A stretch of DNA of 64,000 bases, from NCBI RefSeq assembly GCF_963082655.1, contig NC_081552.1:58260561-58324560 (forward strand), in the 5' to 3' direction. Below the pieces are notes generated by a model. That model made no database searches, was not told the origin of the DNA, and was given only the letters and a program-made list of their open reading frames with translations. Shown one piece after another: positions 24,036-35,861 of the stretch. The stretch comes from Stomoxys calcitrans (Eukaryota > Arthropoda > Insecta > Diptera > Muscidae). The number at the start of each line of letters is the position of its first letter. The stretch's first letter is position 1. The position numbers were made by a program, and so were the translations under genes.

Positions 24036-25247
24036 TCGTATATCCCGTTTTAAATCAGCGCATTTATCACCAAACGGACTGCATTGTCAGCAATGGCCAT
24101 GTTTTACGATCCGTTAGGCCTCATAGGACCAATGTGAGAGCAAAAATCTTCCTACAAGACTTATGGAAGCAAAATGCTGATTGGGACGATCAGCCCACTA
24201 AGGAGCTAAAAGGCAGTTGGTATAAACTAACTAATGAATTTCAGCAGACAAAAAGATGCAAATTTATTAGAGCTGTACTGTTAGTCGACGCTCATTATGA
24301 CATTCACGCATTTTGTGATGCAAGTGTTGCAGCCTATGGCATTTGCATAAACATTATGAGTAAAACCAGCGATAACATTACCAGTGACCTTCTCTGTACG
24401 AAATCTCGAGTTGCTCCGACAAAGACTGCAGTTCTCAGCTGCCGCGCATTAAGCTGAATTAGTAAAGGTTGTTTCACAAACGCTCACATTTAGTTTGAAT
24501 TCCACAGTTGTTTTATCGTGGATTAAGGAAGAATCTTCAAATTATCAGATTTTTTGTTGCGAATCGTATTACTCGAATACAATCATTAACGGCAAAAATG
24601 CGCTGGAAGTATGTTCCAACTGACCTGAATCCTATTAAGATGCTATTTGCATCTTAAAGATAAATCAATTCTTTGGGAAAATATCTAGAATCTTTGCTTA
24701 TATCTACAAATTTCGACCAATTAAAGATACACGAAATGAAATGTTAACTACGCTTGATGTGAAAAGGGGAACAGATTTGATGATTCGCATGGTTCAAAGA
24801 TGCAGTTTTCCGGCAGCTTATTACGATTTAAGTCTAGGTCAGACTTGCTCAAAAACGCATGATCTCGCATTGTTTACCCCGTTTTTGGAATCTTTTTGGC
24901 GTATTAAGAGTTGGAGGGTGCCTGCAAAATTCAGATTTACCATTTTAAGTAAAACATCTTGCCATTCTCCCAAAACATCACCCATTAACTGCGTCCATTA
25001 TTCGATATTTCCACGAAAAGAACATGCCCCAAGCATTGCTAGCAACCACCCGTCTGCAATTTAAGCCACTGGGTCAAAGAAAGAAAGTGGCCCGAAACAT
25101 GAGCAAATGCACGCGATGTTTTCGGTTTAAACCTAAGTATGTCGAGCACTTCATGGGAAACTTGCAAAAAGATAGAGTGCAGGGATATCGAGCTTTTTTG
25201 GTGACTAGTGTAGATTTTTGCGGTCCTCTGTGTTATTATTATTAGAG
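24036..25247 (+). pseudogene. pol: BEL/Pao pol fragment (RNase H to integrase zinc region)
   Basis: Near 24090-24130 the DNA reads AMAMFYDPLGLIGP, the hallmark between RT and RNase H in BEL/Pao pol. Then come LWKQNADWDD, IHAFCDASVAAYGICINI (RNase H, about 24302-24355) and SRVAPTKT. After 24460 the RNase H end is broken by several stops (SSNYQIF, MRWKYVPTDLNP at about 24597-24635). Further on, HAPSIASNHP/QALLATTRLQF marks the integrase zinc region, followed by CTRCFRFKP, MGNLQKDRVQ and VDFCGPL (25208-25232). Many frameshifts and the lack of LTRs show a dead internal fragment. It is homologous to, but clearly diverged from, the element at 54303-63150. Confidence 0.85.
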
Positions 25248-26169
25248 GACAATTTTACGAGCATATCAATATGGAGCTCAAATGAAAGGTCTTTAGTAGT
25301 AAAGCACGAATCTATATTCGGGAAAAGTGTCTATGGGGCCACACCACTCCCATAACACCACCCAAATAGGAAGTATTTGCTGACCATATGGGGCTCAAAT
25401 AAGAGGTATTTTAGAGTAGAACACGAATCTGATATACATTTTCAAGGCCAAGACACTGAGTGACCGCCCCATCCTCAAAACACCCCCCAAACCGGTAATT
25501 TTTGCCTACTATGGAAATAAGGGGCTCAAGTGATAGGTATTGCGAGTAGACCACGAATCTGATATCAATATTCGGCACCAATAGTATGTACTTGCTCACC
25601 AAGACAATTTGGGTCTTCAAGACAGTTGAGTACGATTTTGATAGTTTTTAAGGCCCATACCCCAAACGGAACATATTTCCTGACTTTTGCAATAAACAAT
25701 TTAAATGAAAGGTATTTTAGATTAGAAAACGAATTTGATAACTAATTTTGGTGCCAAGTGTTTGGGGGCGCCTCATCCTATAAACTCCTATCAAATCAAT
25801 GGCAATATGGGTTTTAAATAAATGGTATTTGAGAAGAGAGCACGATGCTGATATTCATCAAACCTGAAAACACCCCTAAATCAGACATCATGAGAATATC
25901 GGGCTGAAATAAAGTCTTTTAAAAATGAAGTACATCCAACATCCAAACCAAAATAACCCTTAGCCCTCCAAGTGAATTTCTAGACCGATGAAGATCTTAC
26001 GGAAGTCAAATAGAGGCAATTATTTTGTTATACTGTTAGTCAAGTGTCATATGTATCATTCTCGTCGCATGGTATTTCACTCTTTAATTGTCGAAAATAA
26101 ATATTCAAAGGATAATTTTTTTCCATAGAAAGTAAAATAAACCGAAACTGAGCGGGCCCGGTTCAGCTA
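25248..26169 (-). mobile_element. Family C element, inverted
   Basis: Units carry AATATGGAGCTCAAATGAAAGG, CCACACCACTCCCATAACACCACCC and CAAAACACCCCCCAAACCGG. The right end is the reversed C head: AAAGTAAAATAAACCGAAACTGAGCGGGCCCGGTTCAGCTA. The tail end is missing where it meets the BEL/Pao fragment. A mariner MITE sits exactly at the head. Confidence 0.75.
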
Positions 26170-26401
26170 TTGGGTTGCACAAAAAGTAATTGCGGATTTT
26201 TTAAAAGAAAGAAAATGCATTTTTAATAAAAATTAGAATGAACTTCAAATATACTTTCTTTACACTTTTTTTCTAAAGCAAGCTAAAAGTCACAGCTGAT
26301 AACTGTCAGAAGAAAGAATGCAAATACAGAGTCACAAGCTGTGAAAAAATTCGTCAACGCCGACTATATAAAAATCCGCAAATACTTTTTGGGCAACCCA
26401 G
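26170..26401 (-). mobile_element. mariner-type MITE, copy 2
   Basis: The left end is TTGGGTTGCACAAAAAGTAATTGCGG and the right end CCGCAAATACTTTTTGGGCAACCCA, flanked by TA (26168-26169, 26402-26403). The interior is the reverse of the copy at 6973-7209 (for example TCACAGCTTGTGACTCTG there and CAGAGTCACAAGCTGTGA here). About 232 bp, non-coding. Confidence 0.87.
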
Positions 26402-26461
26402 TAGCTAACTATAAGAAATAACTGCTCTTAAAGCTCTTGTGTTTTTGTATAAATAAATCTA

Positions 26462-27207
26462 ATGCGTTGAAGGGTAGGGGTATACTAATCTAGTCATTCC
26501 GTTTGTAACACCTTGTAATATTGACCTAGGAAATATATATATTCTTGATCGTCTCGAAATTCTGACTCGAAATTCTGTCCATCCGTCCGTTCGTCTGTCG
26601 AAATCACGATAGAGGTCGAACGCGTAAAGATAGCGCTTGAAATTTTGCAGAGATACTTTATTTTGAAGTAGGTCGTTGTGGATGGTCCATATCGGTTCAG
26701 ATTTGGATATAGCTCCCATATAAACCGATCTCCCGATTTGACTTCTTAAGCCAATGGAAACCACGATTTGTGTCCGATTTGGCTAAAATTTTGCACATAG
26801 TGTTTTGTTATAACCTCTAACAAGTGCACCAAGTACGGTCTAACTCGGTCAAGAACCTGATTGAACCAATTTTTAACCAATTTGGCTGATATTTTGCACA
26901 TAGTATTCTGCTGTGACTCCAAATAACGGGGCCAAAATCGGTCGGTAACCTGATATAGCTCCCATATAAACCGATCCTATTTGGTTGAAATTTTGCACAT
27001 AGTTTTCTGCTATGACTCTCAACAGTGCCAAGTATGGTTCAAATCGGTGAAGCACATGACATTGCTCCCATATAAACCGATCTCCCAATTTGACTTCTTG
27101 AGCCCTTACAAGCCGGATTTTTATCCGATTTGACTGAAATTTTGCATATAGTGCTCTGTTATGACTCTCAACAACTGCGCCAAGTACGGTCCAATCGTCT
27201 TATATAT
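26462..27207 (-). mobile_element. Family D element, inverted, 5'-truncated
   Basis: It opens near GGGTAGGGGTATACTAATCTAGTCATTCCGTTTGTAACACC, then GAAATATATATATTCTTGATCGTC and a short CCATCCGTCCGTTCGTCTGTCG tract. Reversed monomers follow (GCTCCCATATAAACCGATCTCCC, GATTTGACTTCTTGAGCCC). The 5' palindrome is absent; a B element begins at 27208. Confidence 0.7.
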
Positions 27208-28396
27208 AACAAGTAAAAGCGTGCTAAGTTCGGCCGGGCCGAATCTTATATACCCTCCACCATGGATCGCATTTGTCGAGTTCTTTTCCCGGCATCACTT
27301 CTTAGGCAAAAAAAGGATATAAGAAAAGATTTGCTCTGCTATTAAAGCGATATCAAGATATGGTCCGGTTTGGACCACATTTAAATTATATGTTGGAGAC
27401 CTGTGTAAAATGTCAGCCAATTCGAATAAGAATTGCGCCCTTTGTGGGCTCAAGAAGTAAAATAGGGAGATCGATTTATATGGGAGCTGTATCGGGCTAT
27501 ATACCGATTCAGACCATAATAAACACGTATGTTAATGGTCATGAGAGAATTCGTCGTACAAAATTTCAGGCAAATCGGATAATAATTGAGACCTCTAGAG
27601 GCTCAAGAAGTCAAGATCCCAGATCGGTTTATATGGCAGCTATATCAGGTTATGAACCGATTTGAACCATATTTGGCACAGTTGTTGGATATCATAACAA
27701 AATACTACGTGCCAAAATTCATTCAAATTGGATAAGAATTGCGCCTTCTAGAGGCTCAAGAAGTCAAGACCCAAGATCGGTTTATATGACAGCTATATCA
27801 GGTTATGAACCGATTTGAGCCATACTTGGCACAGTTGCTGGATATCGTAACAAAACACGTCGTGGAAAATTTCATTCCAATCGGATAAGAATTGCGCACT
27901 CTAGAGGCTCAAGAAGTCAAAACCCCAGATCGGTGTAAATGGCAGCTATATCAGGTTATGGACCGATTTGAACCATACTTGGCACATTTGTTGGATATAA
28001 TAACAAAACACGTCGTGCAAAATTTCATTCCAATCGGATAAGAATTGCGCACTCTAGAGGCTCAAGAAGTCAAGACCCAAGATCGGTTTATATGGCAGCT
28101 ATATCAAAACATGGACCGATATGGCCCATTTACGATACCAACCGACCTACACTAATAAAAAGTATTTGTGCAAAATTTCAAGCGGCTAGCTTTACTCCTT
28201 CGGAAGTTAGCGTGCTTTCGACAGACAGACCGACGGACGGACGGACGGACGGACGGACATGGCTAGATCGACATAAAATTTCACGACGTTCAAGAATATA
28301 CAATACTTTATGGGGTCTCAGACGAATATTTCGAGTAGTTACAATCAGAATGACGAAATTTGTATACCCCCCATCTTATGGTGGAGGGTATAAAAA
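27208..28396 (+). mobile_element. Family B element, full-length, first unit of a tandem dimer
   Basis: It starts AACAAGTAAAAGCGTGCTAAG with the palindrome TTCGGCCGGGCCGAA at 27229-27243. TATACCCTCCACCAT (about 27249-27263) is complementary to ATGGTGGAGGGTATA at the 3' end. A leader follows (GGATATAAGAAAAGATTTGC), then four to five monomers, a GACGGACGG tract (28218-28258), TACAATACTTTATGG and the terminus. It runs without spacer into a second, 5'-less unit. Confidence 0.88.
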
Positions 28397-29372
28397 GGAT
28401 ATAAGAAAAGATTTGCTCTGCTATTAGAGCGATATCAAGATATGGTCCGGTTTGGACCACAATTGAATTATATGTTGGAGACCTGTGTAAAATGTCAGCC
28501 AATTCGAATAAGAATTGCGCCCTTTGTGGGCTCAAGAAGTAAAATAGAGAGATCAATTTATATGGGAGCTGTATCGGGTTATATACCGATTCAGACCATA
28601 ATAAACACGTATGTTAATGGTCATGAGAGAATCCGTCGTACAAAATTTCAGGCAAATCGGATAATAATTGCGACCTCTAGAGGCTCAAGAAGTCAAGATC
28701 CCAGATCGGTTTATATGGCAGCTATATCAGGTTATGAACCGATTTAAACCATATTTGGCACAGTTGTTGGATATCATAACAAAATACTACGTGCCAAAAT
28801 TCATTCAAATTGGATAAGAATTGCGCCCTCTAGAGGCTCAAGAAGTCAAGACCCAAGATCGGTTTATATGACGGCTATATCAGGTTATGGACCGATTTGA
28901 ACTATACTTAACACAGTTATTGGACATCATAACAAAACATGTCGTGCAAAATGTCATTCCAATCGGACAAGAATTGCGCCTTCTAGAGGCTCAAGAACTC
29001 ATGACAGCTATATCAAAACATGGACCGATATGGCCCATTTACAATACCAACCGACCTACACTAATAAGAAGTATTTGTGCAAAATTTCAAGCGGCTAGCT
29101 TTACTCCTTCGGAAGTTAGCGTGCTTTCGACAGACAGACGGACGGACGGACGGACGTACTGACGTACGGACGTACGGACGGACAGACGGACGGACGGACA
29201 GACGGACAGACGGGCGGACGGACGGACAGACGGACAGGACTAGATCGACATAAAATTTCACGACGATCAAGAAAATATATACTTTATGGGGTCTCAGACG
29301 AATATTTCGAGTAGTTACAATCAGAATGACGAAATTAGTATACCCCCCATCTTATGGTGGAGGGTATAAAAA
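28397..29372 (+). mobile_element. Family B element, second unit of tandem dimer, 5' module missing
   Basis: It begins at GGATATAAGAAAAGATTTGC, immediately after the first unit's GTATAAAAA. It contains about three monomers, a long compound GACGGAC/GTAC tract (29128-29236), AAGAAAATATATACTTTATGG, and the 3' end GGTGGAGGGTATAAAAA. The dimer is present almost identically at 56691-59728. Confidence 0.88.
29128..29236. repeat. Compound GACGGACA/GACGTAC microsatellite
   Basis: About 109 bp of tetranucleotide repeats with an internal GACGTACTGACGTACGGACG variant block. The same variant order appears at about 59488-59598, which marks the two regions as copies of one ancestor. The PSVRPSVR minus-strand frame is a translation of the repeat only. 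Confidence 0.95.
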
Positions 29373-31317
29373 TCAATTATTTGTTTGTTTGTTTGTATGT
29401 TTGTGTGTTCCTTATAGACTCAGAATCGGCTGAACCGATTTTCTTGAAATTTTCACAGATGGTGCATAATGATCCCGTGGTGAAAAAAGGGTACTACATT
29501 TTTTGATATCTGAAGGGGGGGGCGGACCCTCCCCCTTACCCTAATTTTCAGAAACGCCAGATCTCGGCGATGGGTGGTGCGATTTAAGCGAAATTTTGTG
29601 TGCCCTCATATAGTACCCTAGAAATAAAAATTTGGTATCCAAATTTCGGATGGGGTACCTAGGGGGGCCGCCCCACTCTAAAACCTACCAAACATATATT
29701 AAGACCAATCACGACAATATGGGACTCACATAAAAGGTATTCGGGAAAAGTGTCTATGAGGCCATCCCAGCCCCATACCACCACCCAAATAGTAAGTATT
29801 GTAATTACTGACTTTTGCAATATGAGGCTCAAATAAGAGGGTTTTTAGAGTGGAACACGAATCCGATATATATTTTCAAGGCCAACTCACTGAATGACTG
29901 CCCATCCCCCAAAACACCCCCAAGCCGGTCATGTTTGCCGACTGTGGAAATATGGGGCTCAAATTAAAGGTATTTGGGAGTAGACCACGTATCTGATATC
30001 AACATTAGGGACCAACTGTCTAGGGGCCATAACAATCCCCAAATAGGACGTATTTGCTCACCAAGACAATTTGGTTCGTAAAGAGAGTTGAACTAAATAT
30101 TTATAGTTTTTAGGGCCAATACCCCAAACCGGACATATTTGCTGACTTTTGCAATAAGGAGTTTAAATGAGATTTGAAAACGAATTTGATATCAAATTTA
30201 GAGGCCAATGTCAATATGGGGTTCAAATAAATGATACACAGATATATGAGAATAGAGCACGTTGCTGATATATTTTCCGGGCTTAGTGTTTGGGCGACCA
30301 CACTTATCCTCAAAACACCCCTAAATCGGCCATATATACCGACCATGTCAATGTGCAGCTTAATTGAAAAGTATTGGGGGGTAGAGCAAGAATTGATACC
30401 CACTTTCGGGATCAATTTTCTGGGGGTCAACCCCTTTCCCAAAATATGGGGTTCAAATAAATGATATATAAATAGATATATGAGAATAGAGCACGTTGCT
30501 GATATATTTTCCGGGCTTAGTGTTTGGGCGACCACCCTTATCCTCAAAACACCCCTAAATCGGCCATATATACCGACCATGTCAATGTGGTGCTTAAATG
30601 AAAGGTATTGGGGGGTAGAGCAAAAATTTATACCCACTTTCGGGACCAATTTTCTGCGGGTTAACCCCTTTCCCAAAATACCCCACAAGCAGCAATTTTT
30701 TTGTGACCATCGCAAAATGGGACTCAAATAAATGTATTTGGGAGTAAAATACGAATTTGATATCCAAATGTGGGACCATGTATTTAGGGCATCCCCCTTC
30801 GCCAAAACACGCCGCAAAGGGTAAAAATTTTTTGACCATGCCAATATGTGGTATTTAAGATTAGAAAACGAATTTGATAACCTATTTTGGACCATGTGTT
30901 TGGGGGTCGCCAACACTGGTGCAAATTCCACTAAACCAATGACAATATGGGGTTTAAATAAATGGTTTTTGAAAGAAGAGCACGATGCTGATATTTTTTC
31001 CCGGCCAAGTGCCTGGGGGACCACCTCACCCCGAAAACACCCGTAAATCAGATATCATGAGAGTAGCGGGCTGAAATAAAGTATTTTAAGAATGGAGTAC
31101 ACCTTACATCCAAACTTAAATTCGTAGACCAATAAAGATCATATGGGATTCGAACAAAGGTACTTATATTGTTAAATTGTTAGTCAAGCGATATACTAAT
31201 TTCGTAGCATGGTATTTCACTAAAAGCTCTTTAATTGTCGAAAACAAATATTCCAAGGAAACTTTTGTTCCATATAAAGTAAAAGAAGGCGCAGCGGAGC
31301 GGGCCCGGGTCAGCTAG
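29373..31317 (-). mobile_element. Family C element, essentially full-length, inverted
   Basis: The left end is the reversed tail (TTTGTTTGTTTGTATG, TTCCTTATAGACTCAGAATCGG, TTTTCTTGAAATTTTCACAG). The right end is the reversed head (TTTCACTAAAAGCTCTTTAATTGTCG, TATAAAGTAAAAGAAGG, CGGGCCCGGGTCAGCTAG). The interior has units of about 130 bp and one larger direct duplication of about 239 bp (30204 and 30443 starts, each with AAATGATA..ATATGAGAATAGAGCACG). Length is about 1.95 kb. A 304-codon frame (31024-30110, minus) crosses the units but has no protein-like features. Confidence 0.82.
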
Positions 31318-31598
31318 TTCGGTCTATATATACTAGATATAGCTCCCATATTTTAGTAAAATCCATAGTGGTGGGTTCCCGAGATTCGTCCCAGCCAAAT
31401 TTAGCACGCTTTAACTTTAAGTTGTAAAATATTTGAAATTGATTCTTCTGGGCACATATTTGAACATTCGATTGCACATGTACAGCTGTCATCAAAAAAT
31501 TAAATAAATTTATTTGAAGTTCTGTTTATCGTTATTTGATATATTAATTTTTATGTTTCTATATATTAATTTTTAAGGGGTATATAATATATTTTTGT
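31318..31598. other. Spacer with a decayed D 5' end
   Basis: 31350-31432 reads AAATCCATAGTGGTGGGTTCCCGAGATTCG..CAGCC..TTTAGCACGCTTTAACTT, the reverse of a D-type 5' end with a degraded palindrome. 31433-31598 is AT-rich and unassigned (TATATTAATTTTTA repeated twice). Confidence 0.5.
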
Positions 31599-32313
31599 AC
31601 CCACCATCATAGGATGGGGGTATACTAATCTATTCATTCCGTTTGTATCACCTCGAAATATTCTTCTAAGACCCCATAAAGTATATATTCTTGATCGTCT
31701 TGACGTCCTGAGTCGATCTAGCCATGTTCATCCGTCCGTCCGTCTGTTGAAATCACGATACCGGTCGAATGCGCTACCAGGTTGAAATTTTGCACATATA
31801 ATTAATATTGATGTTGGTCGTTGGGGATTGCAAATGAATCATATCGGTTCAGATTTAGATATAGCTCCCATATAAACCGATCTCCCGGTTTGACCCGCAA
31901 TTTTTGTCCGATTTGGCTGAAATTTTGCAGAAAGTATTCCGTCATGACTTGCAATATCTGTGCCGAGTCCGGTCTGAATCGATCTGAAACCTGATATAGC
32001 CCCCATTTTACCGATCTCCCGATTTGACTTCATGAGTTCTTACAAGCCGCAATTTTTGTCCGATTTGGCTGAAATTTTGCATGCGGTGTTCAGTACCGAC
32101 TTCCAATAACTGTGCCAAATACGGTCCAAATCAGTATATAACCTAATAGACGGATTTGGACCGTACAACTGGTCTCTCGATCATCGTTGTTCTGTTCCTA
32201 GACTCTTTAATTTTTGCTGGTTTGACAGAAGTTTAGTAAGTAGAATATAATTATGCCCTTCAACTAAATTTATTTGTATAAATTTTTAGCAGAATCTATG
32301 GCGGTGGGTTACA
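31599..32313 (-). mobile_element. Family D element, inverted
   Basis: The reversed 3' end ACCCACCATCATAGGATGG is followed by AAGTATATATTCTTGATCGTC and CATCCGTCCGTCCGTCTG. Reversed monomers follow (GCTCCCATATAAACCGATCTCCCGG), then TTTAATTTTTGCTGGTTTGACAGAAG and GCAGAATCTATGGCGGTGGGTTAC. The palindrome itself is lost in an A-rich patch at about 32325. Confidence 0.72.
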
Positions 32314-32329
32314 TACAAACACAAAAAAA

Positions 32330-33531
32330 AAAACAAATAAATGAGTGGGAAGTTCGGCCGGGCCGAAACTTGGGAATCCACCACCATGGATTCTGCTAAA
32401 AATTTATACAAAATAAATTAAGTTGCAGGGCATAATTTTATTCTAAATTACATTCCAAACTTCTGTCAAACCAACAAAAATTAAAGCTTCTAGGAACCGA
32501 ATAAGGATGATCGAGAGATGGGTATACATAGGAGCTTAAGGATTAAAGACTGGTTTTGGCAGTATTTGGTACACTTGTTGGAAGTCGTAACAAAAAATCT
32601 CATGCAAAATGTCAGCCAAATCCGACAAAAATTGCGACTTGTAAGGACTCAAAAAGTCAAATCGGGAGATCGGTTTACATGGGAGCTATATCAGGTAAAA
32701 GACCATAACAAAACACTACATGCAAATTTTCAGCCAAATCGGACAAAATCGGACAAATTAAATTTTTTGAGCCCTTTGAGCCGCACTTTTGGACGGCTTT
32801 TGGTGAAAATTTGTACGCAATGTTCTTTTATGACTTCCAACAACTGTGGTAAGTATGGTCCAAACCAGTCAGTATATATAGCTCAAATATAAACCGATCT
32901 CCCGATTTGACCTCTTGAGCCCCTGAAAGTCGCAATTTTCGTCCGATTTAGCTAAACGATTGTACAAACTGGTTTGCTATAACTTCCAACAACTGAGACA
33001 ATTTCGAAGTCGGTCTATAAACTGATCTCCCGAGTTGACTTTTTGACCCTCTGGAAGCCATATGTACGGTTAGAATCGCCATGCTCGGTTGCAATCGGTC
33101 TATAAACCGATATAGCTCCAATATAAACCGACCTCTCGATTTGATTTCTTGAGCCCCTGGAAGCCGCAACTGTTGTCCGATTTGGCTGAAATTTTGAACA
33201 TAGTGTTCTGATGTGACTTTCCACAACTGTGCCAAGTACGGTACAAATCGGTCTATTTCCTAATATCGACCAATTTGGACTTCACTTTGTACAGTTGGTG
33301 AAAGTCGTCACAGAACATTACATGCAAAATTTCAGCCAAATCGGATAAAAATTGTGGCTTGTAGGGGCTAAATCGTGAGATAGGTTTATATAGGAGCTTT
33401 ATCAGGTTATATACCGATTTAGACCGAACTAGGAACAGTTGTTGAAAGTCATAACAGAACACTATGTGCAAAATTGTAGCTAAATCGGACAAAAGTTGCG
33501 GCTTTCAGGGGCTCAAGAAATCAAATCGATT
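32330..33531 (+). mobile_element. Family D element, 3'-truncated, with inverted inner part
   Basis: The 5' end is GGGAAGTTCGGCCGGGCCGAAACTTGGGAATCCACCACC. The subterminal block (CTTCTGTCAAACCAACAAAAATTAAAGCTTC) and plus-oriented monomers run to about 32760. From there to about 33270 the monomers are reversed (TTGAGCCCCTGAAAGTCGC, AAACCGATCTCCCG), then plus again to 33531, where a LINE begins. No 3' terminus is seen. Confidence 0.65.
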
Positions 33532-33599
33532 GGACCGGCACATAGAACAGGTGAATTTTGAACCGTTCAGCCATCTCGCTGAGAGATCTGCGACAGTAG

Positions 33600-33900
33600 A
33601 GGGCGGGTTTTGTGTTCAGAAATATGTTATCCAGGGATTTAAAAGCGCCATGGCTATATGAGAAGATATTTATGCCACTCGTCGTTATGAAATTATATCA
33701 AAGCCATTCCTTCACTTTCTTATATGCAAGGATCTTCGCTTGATACACACTGCAGTGGTCCGGTAACCTTTTCGATATGACCAGTTCTAGATCTTCAGAG
33801 TACACCCCAAACCCCATCTGGTCGTCCAGTTTGGAACCATTCGTATAGAAGTCTATCTAACTTCTATTACCAGGGATATCGTAGCTATAATCGGTTCTAT
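33600..33900 (-). pseudogene. LINE RNase H domain, mutated
   Basis: After a stop at 33858, the frame reads IDFYTNGSKLDDQMGFGVYS, LVISKRLPDHCSVYQAKILA and, after frame breaks, a remnant of the SDSQAALK region (about 33640). The canonical first catalytic Asp in FYTDGSK is Asn here, so the enzyme would be inactive. The presence of RNase H excludes typical Jockey-clade LINEs, which generally lack it. Confidence 0.75.
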
Positions 33901-33989
33901 CAGGAATAGTGGTACAGTACTTTTTATCAAAAAGCGATTCAGACATTGCACAAAGGATAACGCCGTGTCCGTCGCCTACACATGACCAA

Positions 33990-34530
33990 ATGAAAGCTCT
34001 CTTATGGTACACCTCCTTGAGGTCTTCCCCTACGTCATAAGCATACGCGACCACTTTCAAGTTTTTTTCTTCCAGAGACAATAATATATTTTTAATGGCT
34101 ATATTCCAAAGTAGAGGAGTTAGTACACCTCCTTGAGGTGTTCCTCTGCTTACCCATCGTTTTAGATCCACAAAACCCAAACCAGCCGCATTGCATCTTT
34201 TAGTTAGAATGTTTTTAAGAAATTTTCTTATGATAAAATTGATGCCTAGAAACTCCAACTCCTTCATGATTGACGTCGATTTTACATTTTTGAAAGCACC
34301 TCCAATGTCAAGAAATGCTACCATTGAATATTCCTTGACAGCGAGAGAACCCTCTATGTAGCCGAGTAGCTCGTAAAGGGCTGTTTCAGTGGATTTTCCT
34401 TTACAATATATGCATGCTGCTGCCGCCTCTTTCGCCATCGTGTGGTAAGGTTTCCTGCTTTCGGAATGAAAATGACCTTCGTGTCCCTCCATACCACAGG
34501 TATATATGACATGCTGGCACAAGCAGAGTA
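33990..34530 (-). pseudogene. LINE reverse transcriptase, internally deleted
   Basis: The frame contains GKSTETALYELLGYIEGSL, VAFLDIGGAFKNVKSTSI (motif A), RGTPQGGVLTPLLWN (motif B) and VVAYAYDVG where YADD is expected (motif C, about 34031-34048). The first Asp of the catalytic pair is replaced by Tyr. Just upstream, ESRKPYHTMAKEA jumps to AAACIYCKGKST, which drops the RPISLSSFLLKTLERL segment still present in the remnant at 16441-16690. This copy therefore has an in-frame deletion of roughly 40-50 codons. Confidence 0.82.
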
Positions 34531-35004
34531 TATCTCGCTAAATCAAAGAACCAGTCTATCTTATCTTTGATACGTCATCAGGGCCTGGCGACTTAAAGGA
34601 AACGAAACTTCTTATCGTCCAAAGGTTTTTCGGCTCAGACACAATATCCCTAATAACCTCATCTGGAGCCACATTGACCGTTGGAGAATTTCCCGGGAAA
34701 TGTGTATCAAAGAGTAGTTATAGTGTTTCCTCACTAGGCATTGTCATATATTCTCAGACTTCTGAATATACCCCATCGTAATAGGTCTTGAGAACATAAT
34801 CTTCCTTAGCCTAGAGGCCTCAGATGTATCCTCCACGGAGCTACGAAATTCCACCCAGGATTTGTTCTGAGTCTTTCTCAGCTCGCCCTTATATTTTCTT
34901 AGCTCAACCTTGTAAATGTCCCAATCGTGTGGTGCTCTTGTGGCTTTCGCTGTGTTGAAGAGTTTTCTGTAGTCCTTCCTTAGACCAACCAGCTCTGGGG
35001 TCCA

Positions 35005-35475
35005 TCATGGCGGTCCCTGTTTGACCCTTGGCTTGGCACTAGGACATGCGGACACAAGCGAGTCATTCAGAGCCTTCGTGATCCGCTTGACCATTATATC
35101 TATATCCTCAGCAGTTGTCACTTCCCTTTCTGGTCTAGAAGGGATAAACGTGTAGAATTGGTGCCGAAATTTATACCAATCCGTTTTTTCTCTGTTTAGC
35201 CGAGGAATTTTATCCAAAGCTGAAACTAATTTAGTCAACATTCCTCCATTTCTCCACACACCCATGGTTCCTGGATAAAAAACAAGCCAAATCCCCCTGA
35301 CATCAGGAGGATCTTTAGTGCCGCCGAAGGGGCCTTTCAATGGTGGAGATTTATCTGTAGAAACTGGACCATAGTCAGGATTCAGAACTTCCACCACTGT
35401 TGTGTAAGCCTCTTCTTCTGATTCCGTCAGGAGTTCATCGTCAAAAGATTCGTTATATCCTGTCATGATGAGCAT
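35005..35475 (-). pseudogene. LINE ORF2 endonuclease-RT linker region
   Basis: A 156-codon frame carries ESEEEAYTTVVEVLNPDYGP, RNGGMLTKLVSALDKIPRLN, TAEDIDIMVKRITKALNDSL and PSAKPRVKQGPP. After the stop the DNA continues in frame to WTPELVGLRKDYRKLFNTAK (about 35000-34945), the usual segment preceding RT in this LINE type. The catalytic endonuclease half is absent, so the front of ORF2 is deleted or fused to ORF1 debris. Confidence 0.65.
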
Positions 35476-35861
35476 CCGTACGCATCCAGAGGCTGATGAA
35501 AAAGCAGTGCAACCCTTCTTCCTCAGGAAACTGGAGACTTGCGGTGTGGACGAATCCTCCTAAGATGCCTTTCTAGCTGCTGCTGTCGAAGTACTTTTTG
35601 TGTTCCGTCCTTCCCCGTTGGCGCACACATTGAGCACGGTCCAACTGGATGACCCACCCACACAGGGATTGTCGGGTCCCGTCTCGATTGTGGCAGGGAG
35701 ATTTTCAGTCTCCTGCAATCCGCCAAACCTTACCGATGTGGTCGATAGTTTCTCAGGCAAGTGTTCAGCAACAAACTCTAAGTCGTCTCCTGATTCCCCA
35801 CCATCATCGCTCTGTAGACCTTCAGTTTTAACTTGCTGAATCAGTATGATACAACTCCTTC

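Larger units (their letters stand above)
33540..35860 (-). mobile_element. Decayed RNase-H-bearing LINE (I/R1/LOA group)
   Basis: Read on the minus strand from 35860, the order is an ORF1-like C-terminal region (35860-35500), an endonuclease-RT linker region (35475-35005 and on to 34790), reverse transcriptase (about 34530-33990) and RNase H (33900-33600). The 3' end is cut before the C-terminal zinc cluster seen separately at 4933-5425. Frame breaks and catalytic substitutions show it is dead. A B element abuts its 5' side and a D element its 3' side. Confidence 0.82.

Noticed and set aside
29061..29270. VCPSVRPSVRLSVRPSVRP frame, also at 59420-59629
   Set aside because: Pure translation of the GACGGACA microsatellite on the minus strand.
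30110..31024. 304-codon minus-strand open frame, longest single-frame ORF in the window
   Set aside because: It lies wholly within the ~130-bp repeats of a C element. Pieces of it recur as short frames in other C copies because of shared DNA, there is no recognisable domain, and its peptide repeats mirror the DNA units.
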